From Eutreptiella sp. 'Long Island Sound 2002' (lineage: Eukaryota; Euglenozoa; Euglenophyceae; Eutreptiales; Eutreptiaceae): DNA of 64,000 nucleotides. This document shows positions 57,947-64,000 of this stretch, one piece after another. A model generated the notes under the pieces. The model was not told where the DNA came from. It was given only the letters and a program-made list of their open reading frames with translations, and did no database searches. Within the stretch, counting starts at the first letter, position 1; every line of letters starts with the position of its first letter. Location: NCBI GenBank assembly GCA_964036045.1, contig OZ038379.1:15202317-15266316 (forward strand). Direction: 5' to 3'. Made by a program: the position numbers and the translations under genes.

Positions 57947-58550
57947 AGGGACAGCAGCCGCCGCCGTTGCCAACAGCCACCGTCAGGGCGGTCCTGAGGG
58001 GCCGGCTGTGGCCTTTGTTCAGGAAAGTGTGGGACCGCCGGCGGCGGACAATCGCCAACCGCTTGATGACCGCCCACCTCCTCCGATGGATGGTCCACCG
58101 ATGACCAGGTGACTGTTCCTGGCGGTCGTCTCAGCGTATTTTGTGCCAAAATGGCAGGTTTTGTACGCCGCGCTGCTGTGGAGAGCTTCTTCGGGTCCTT
58201 CGGGTCCACTTAAGGGGATTGGTCGGAAATTTGGACGTCATGGGACATGACCTGCTTTTTCTTTTGAGGGAACGCCCTGTTCTTCATCGAAAGTACTTTG
58301 GGAGCTACAAATGGGGGCAAGCAAGCACAGTACACAGGCAAAGCACAGGGAAACACCACTGTTGGCGGGTGCAAAGGTCTCGGTGAAGGGCAAACACGCG
58401 GCCAAATGAGAGATGAGCAAAACATCATTTGTTTCGACGGTTCCCACGCCGGGTGACTGTCAGGATCCCACGTGACGACGGGGTGCGTGGGTAAAGGGGT
58501 TTGCTGCAATCCATGACGCCAACAACACCACCACCACGAACGACGACGAC
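57947..58550. other. 3' flank of the CPT1-type gene
   Basis: Probable 3' UTR and flank. I saw no clear AATAAA signal close to the stop. Confidence 0.4.
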
Positions 58551-59055
<505 letters not shown>

Positions 59056-60658
59056 TCAACAACAACAACAGGGTGCAGGGCGGGTGTGCACAAGCTCTTC
59101 GCTGGGCGCGGTACACAGCGCACGCTCGTGTCCAGCGGACTCTTGGGTATTGTATATTAGTCCAGCCAGGCCTTGCAGAAGAGCGGCGCCCGTGTTAACG
59201 CGTTGGCTGCCGCACACTGGGGACCGGCCACGAGAATAATTGTGTCACTGATGAGCGCAGTGAAGATCGCCCAAGCATCCGGCCAGGCCCTTCACACAAC
59301 GTGGCGGATGTGCAGTGGCACATCGCCGATGCCGATGCCGATGCCCATTTCTCAGAGATCTGTCCCTTCTGCACTCCATGCCTGACGGTGTGCACTGTGC
59401 ATCTGGAATCTCCGTGGCGTCAGGATTCGGGTATGTGATTTTTCGGGGTTGCCAACGGCCGAGTCCTGCTGAACCACGGCGCGATGGGCAGGGCAACGGG
59501 GGCGGCGCAGGAGGCTGAGGGTGCTGTGACTCTCTTCTGTCACGCCGACAACATCCTGCACAGCGCAGGCAGCGCAGCCTTGTCTTGTGACGCCTTTTGT
59601 CGGTAAAAAAAACCAGATTGGAGCCAATCAACAGTCCGCACCGCAGTGCCACCCGAACAGCAGTCGAGCTGGTGTCCCCTGGCGCACCCCTAAGGCGTGC
59701 AAAGGTGCGGAAGCTCGCACGCGGCACGCGGCAGGACGCTCAGGCAGTCTGGCTTTCCGGGCCCCTTGAAACCTCCTGCGGGGCGGGGGTCCGCAGCTGC
59801 TCTTGTACCGCACTTTTTAGGGGCTGGGGTGCCGTGCGTGCCGCAGCAGCAGCAGCAGAAGTGCATGCCGCCGAGCATCGAGGGCCGTTTGGAAAAGCCC
59901 CAGTGAATGTCAAAGGGGGGGCCCCTAAAGAACCCAGGCAGCCCCAGATTGTGCACCAGGGGTCTTGCAGGGGGGGGATTTTCATTCAGGCGGTTTATTT
60001 CGCGTGGGAAATTTCGTGTTTCAAATTGACCACGAAACTTACCACACAGATTCTGGAGGTCTCCGCGAAATTTCCCACACTTGTTGTAGGTACCACAAAT
60101 TTTTCTTTGGCGCCTTTGGCGCCTCTGTGCTCTTTGTGCATCCTCAGTGGCAGCGGTAGCCAGGTATTGTTGCGCTGTTGTTGGCAGTCAGTCTGTTTGT
60201 CCCGTCCTTTAATCTCAGTTGTGGTATGGAGGGAGTTGCACGCACCGTACGTGCACCGTGCGAGTTTCGATATATGTGTTTTCATGGGCACCGTTTCTTC
60301 CCCGCTTCCAAGCTCAAAGGCGGTATTGGTGGCGTTGGCAGCGGTTCTGGCCCCAGGTGGTCCCTCCTCGGATCGGCCTTGAAGTTCCCACTGCTCCCCC
60401 AGCTGGAGGGTGTCTCGGGGGCGGCTTGACTCTATTTTGGCAATTGGCAAAATAAACGACGCGTTTTTGGGTCCACCAAGCCATGCACTGAATTACACTG
60501 GAGATGGTCCGTGAAATTTCCCACGCTTTTTTTCAGTGACCTCTGCGAGATTTCCCACTGCGAAATAGTCCCCACACGAAAATTCCTCCCCCGCCCTGTA
60601 TGGCGACCCTCCATCAACGTTTTGTTTTCAGTGACGGCCATGTTGATTCAGCACTCAC
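59056..60658. other. Unassigned sequence with GTGGGAAATTTCGTG-type repeats
   Basis: Related GCGTGGGAAATTTCGTG-like segments lie at 60002-60090 and in inverted or degenerate form near 60505-60570. They match 52488-52580. No gene is recognised. Confidence 0.4.
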
Positions 60659-60819
60659 CTTCCTTCGGCAGATCAGTTCAATGATCCATTTTTTTTTGCA
60701 AACATGCAGCTCCATTATTCTTTTCGTGGCCTTGCGCAGCACAATTCTGTACGCACCCTGATCATCCAAAGCACACTCGCAACCCCTGTGTCGCACTGTG
60801 CCATTTATGTGTGTCAAAG
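60659..60819 (-). CDS. Tentative exon of an unknown minus-strand gene
   Basis: The minus-strand acceptor CCTGTGCAG and the strong donor GGAAG|GTGAGT (60658) enclose a 161-base open exon. It encodes a charged peptide including GAYRIVLRKATKRIMELHVC and KKWIIELICRRK. Its entry phase (1) fits the exit phase of the tentative exon at 61029-61192. The family is not recognised. Confidence 0.33.
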
Positions 60820-61028
60820 CTGCACAGGCCAGATTCGGTGTTGCCCAGGGACGGAAGGTGTGTGTGCCACATTGATTTCGTGCCTTGGCATTTAAGCGTG
60901 CCTTGACAAGGCTGGGAGCGTTGTTCCATAAAGGTTGGTAACCGAAGCCCCCTAGGTGGGGTAAAGATGATGGGCCGTAATCTAACTGTTTTGGTTTTTC
61001 TCAGAGGGGAGGGATTGAATGTGGGTAC

Positions 61029-61192
61029 GTGATAAGCGGCACACGGCCAGCATGGCAAACAACATGACACCAGCCATGATAGGAAAGGAGCAGGTGGCGA
61101 AAAAGAAGAGAACCCAAAGGACGGAAAAGACCTGAGACTCTTTGTTCATTTTGTGGCAGCTTGGCCCTGACTGAAGACCATGGACTGCAGAA
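61029..61192 (-). CDS. Tentative exon with a membrane segment, unknown minus-strand gene
   Basis: It lies between the acceptor TTGGTATTTACAG and a donor CAC|GTACCC. The frame encodes VFSVLWVLFFFATCSFPIMA and GVMLFAMLAV, a strongly hydrophobic ~33-residue stretch. The join to 60819-60659 is phase-consistent. Pyrimidine-rich DNA can give hydrophobic frames by chance, so confidence is low. Confidence 0.28.
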
Positions 61193-62741
61193 CTGTAAAT
61201 ACCAAGTAAAATGCAGGTTCAGACCGGATCCTGGGCAAAGATGCGACCCAAAGTGTGCAAAGCCGATTCTGTGGTGCCACACATTGCTTTGCATAAGGCA
61301 ACCTTGATGAAGCAGAGGATATTCAGGTGGGGATTTGTTGTAACTGTACCTGTCTCATTGCCGTCATACACAAACCAGAAGCACGGAGAAGGAAGATCAT
61401 GTGAGTCAGTTTCTTCAGTTCCAAGGGATTGGACGAGAAGTCCCAGGGATATTTGTAATGGTTGTAACGGACATCATTGGTGTGTGCAGCATGGGGGTGG
61501 ATATCCCAGCAAAGGTTGCCGTGATTGATACTTCTGATGCTCTTTTTCAAGGATGATGTTGCTCTTGGTGTTTGGCTCCTGGGCCTGATTAGGGACCGAG
61601 CTTCGCGAGGCAGGGAGGGTATGCATTGTACCATGGTGTTTTGCATGCTATCCACAGGGCCACATGCAGGTGGCAGAGCAAGTGTTGCAGCAGCACACGG
61701 CAGGCCACAGTCAATCGCGCCAGAGCCTCTGGCTCTAACAGCAAAGTTGGGACCTCAGGGCAAAGAGTAATGCAGTCAGGACGCTGAGGCCACGGCAGCG
61801 CCAATGAGCAAAGCTCCATAATAGGCACTCCTTCCCTGCTCTTCAGCTTTGGTTGCATGGTTCAGCACTTCCTCGGTCCCTTTATTCCTGTGGGCACTTT
61901 GACTTGCTGCGCTGTTTTGATTGAGGTGGAGCGGTGTTTTCTTTCTGTGGTACATTTTTTTAACGGCTTGTCATCCAGTACTATCTGGTGTGGTGTGGTG
62001 TGGGGTGCTGTGGGGCCAGAAGTTGTGCAGCTGTGCAGATGTGCAACTGATGCTCATGTGCAACTGTATGGGACCCTTTGTGGTGCATCGACAAATGGCC
62101 ATTGTGGGGAAGCCATGATACTATGAGGCTGATGGTTGTGAGCAAAGTCCTCAGTTGACCCACTGCTTTAATCGGGCCTGCCCTACACCAACACAGAGTC
62201 AAGCACAAGTAAGTATTTAATGGTTAAGTGTTCACCATGTACATTTCTTCTGTTTTACGGCTGCAGCCCCAGTATGTTTTCGGTGGTTGAATTCTTTTAT
62301 TGCTCCGTGTGTTGATTTTGTTGCTAATTTCTCTTTGAAACTGAAGAGGGGAGCAAGCAATGTTTTGTGGGGAGGGCAACTGATCAGCGCACAACATTGG
62401 AAAGAAACAGTTAAAGAACCAATTCGAACCAGGATGCCCCCCCCCCCCCCCCCCCCCATGTTACCACGTCGGCCCAAATTTCAAGCCACCATTTTGAATC
62501 AAGTGAGGGTGTTGGCCGTGGGCTGGTTTCCCCTATCAGGGGGCAGCAAATGACCCAGTGAATGCATGATCAGAGCAGTGACAACCTGTACGATGCAGAA
62601 ACTTGAGCGGTTGTGCAGTAGGCGGCACAGAGAACCCCTCCCCATTTTGCCACTGAAGCAACCACCACCAAAAAACACCAATTTGAGTTGTGCAGTATAC
62701 AACAACCCAAACGAGCAACAGGACCCCTCCGCAACAGATAG
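61193..62741. other. Unassigned sequence
   Basis: Competing short frames lie at 61250-61655 on the minus strand, none recognisable. There is a run of 21 C at 62437-62457. Confidence 0.4.
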
Positions 62742-62866
62742 CAGATCTACTTGGACCCATGGATTGCAACACTGCCCATGCCCAGGAAGATACCAAGGGC
62801 ATTCCTCAACATGCAGCAGTTGAGAGGACAATGCTACACCACCAAGTTCTTCAAGCGGTTTGGAGG
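62742..62866 (+). CDS. Tentative exon of an unknown plus-strand gene
   Basis: Open and protein-like between AG at 62740-62741 and a donor GGAG|GTGTGC at 62867. It includes IYLDPWIATLPMPRKIPRAF and QLRGQCYTTKFFKRFGG. The composition is unlike the low-complexity frames around it. The acceptor has a weak pyrimidine tract. No family is recognised and no neighbouring exon was found. Confidence 0.3.
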
Positions 62867-63214
62867 TGTGCTCTCCCCAAGCACACACAGATCATTTATC
62901 TAGTACCGTCTGAATTCTAAAGGTTTGCGAAAATATTTAATTCCTGGCACAAGATGTTGTTGTCCGCAAAAAAAGACGCAAAAAGAAATTAATTACTGGC
63001 TTCACGCTTTCCGCAAAAATGGGTTTGCAAAAAATTTGCAAAAATAGAATAACTTTTGCCCCTACCCCCCTTTTTGCAAGAATGCCAGAATCGCGGGAGA
63101 GTTTGCCCCATTGCTTGTTGTCCCCCTCTTCCGTGTCTCATGCCCCGTTCTGCACCTTGCTTTGCTTTAAGAGAATGATGTATCCAGGATTGTGACAGGT
63201 GTTAAAATACCGTG

Positions 63215-63390
63215 GAATTTGGCTGCTGATGTGCCCCAAAGCAGATAAAGGGGCTAGTTTGGGCCGTGGATATTTGAATGTGGTTGCTAATGTGCCGCAA
63301 TGCAGATAAAGGGGCTAGTTTGGGATGTGCATATTTGAATGTGGCCGTTGATGTGCCCCAAAGTAGATAAAGGGGCTAGTTCAGGATATC
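63215..63390. repeat. Three tandem 61-bp repeats
   Basis: GATAAAGGGGCTAGTT recurs at 63244, 63305 and 63366, with GATGTGCC and ATATTTGAATGTGG in between. Confidence 0.9.
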
Positions 63391-64000
63391 GGGATGCCAG
63401 TCTTTTTGTGATTGCAATTTGTTTATTGGTTGTTGGTACAAAGGAGTAAACCCGCGGGCCGAGGGTCTCTCCTGGGGGAAAACAGGCCCACTCGCTCACA
63501 CCAACGTAAACAAAACGCGACCACAGGGGTGGCTCGCCAGGCTGTGCGCGCGACGGAGGAGTTAGAACCCTTTGCACTTTGGACCAGCTAGGGGTCCTAA
63601 CCAAGGGTTTTGTCCCCAAGGCGGGTGCACTCACACCTTGCATAACCACACCTTGTTGCCTGCTTTATAAGAGGGCAAACTCATCAACAACCGCCAGTCG
63701 GCGAGCTACCTGACTGTCATTTTCCGATTGTATTAACACTAGGGCAAACACCGGGTGTTGAAAGTAACACAGGCTCGGGGGAACAATTTTTTTCCTGCCT
63801 GCGTGGCCCTGCTTTGCTTTCCTCTGCTTCCAAGGCCCATGTACAGCCTTCGTACTTATTTTTCTGTCATTCCCCATTAATGGACGGGGTGCAAGCTGTA
63901 GCCGCTAACCCCGCCTTTGCGGTGAATGCAGGGCAAGCTAAAGCACCCGCCCCTGCCATTCATAATGAGGGTGCACGTGCAGGTGCAGGTGCAGGTGCAA
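63391..64000. other. Right edge, unassigned
   Basis: No gene is recognised. The window ends in (GGTGCA)n-like sequence at 63971-64000. Confidence 0.4.

Noticed and set aside
59597-60382. 261-codon plus-strand gene
   Set aside because: The frame crosses the GTGGGAAATTTCGTG repeat, has no recognisable domain, and is contradicted by equally long frames on the other strand.

Overview
The window is nuclear DNA of a eukaryote with a large, repeat-rich genome, most likely a protist or alga. Genes are split by GT-AG introns, some very long. The transposons are of eukaryotic type (a poly(A)-tailed LINE and a piggyBac-like transposase). The one well-recognised gene is a carnitine palmitoyltransferase of the CPT1 type. 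I cannot name the species. Short TTAGGG/CCCTAA runs occur, but one is inside a coding frame and the others sit inside a tandem repeat, so none is a chromosome end.

Bases 1-2473 (minus strand) hold one uninterrupted 824-codon frame that runs off the left edge. It reads as a multi-pass membrane protein followed by a long tail of degenerate repeats. Bases 3435-4204 (minus) encode the C-terminal half of a piggyBac-like transposase. Bases 4370-6369 (minus) hold a spliced gene for an acidic, coiled-coil-rich protein. A 73-bp ACCGGT-rich repeat lies between and inside these genes and fills one intron completely.

Bases about 8864-22560 form a giant imperfect palindrome with arms of about 5-6.4 kb around a 2.0-kb spacer. 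Each arm carries the same 273-codon ankyrin-repeat gene, transcribed outward. The left arm has a 772-bp insertion flanked by a CAAA duplication. The right arm supplies the matching empty site. The right arm runs into a tandem array of exact 1169-bp units (to 26635). That array is cut by a 5'-truncated LINE (26636-29309) with a poly(A) tail and a target-site duplication.

From about 29343 to 57946 (plus strand) lies the CPT1-type gene in eight visible exons, all with compatible splice phases. They cover the protein from its membrane region to the stop codon. The first ~100 N-terminal residues were not found. The fourth visible intron is 16,870 bp and contains 150 head-to-tail copies of a 96-bp unit with no net length change, then about twenty copies of a 49-bp unit and a (TG)n tract. 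Because 96 is a multiple of three, this array creates spurious open frames of thousands of codons on both strands. I treat it as intronic satellite DNA, not as a gene. Each unit also carries a splice-donor-like and a splice-acceptor-like site.

Bases 57947-64000 hold a long trinucleotide microsatellite and mostly unassigned sequence. There are tentative exon pieces on the minus strand (61192-61029 and 60819-60659) and on the plus strand (62742-62866), and a short 61-bp tandem repeat. No tRNA, rRNA or CRISPR array was recognised.
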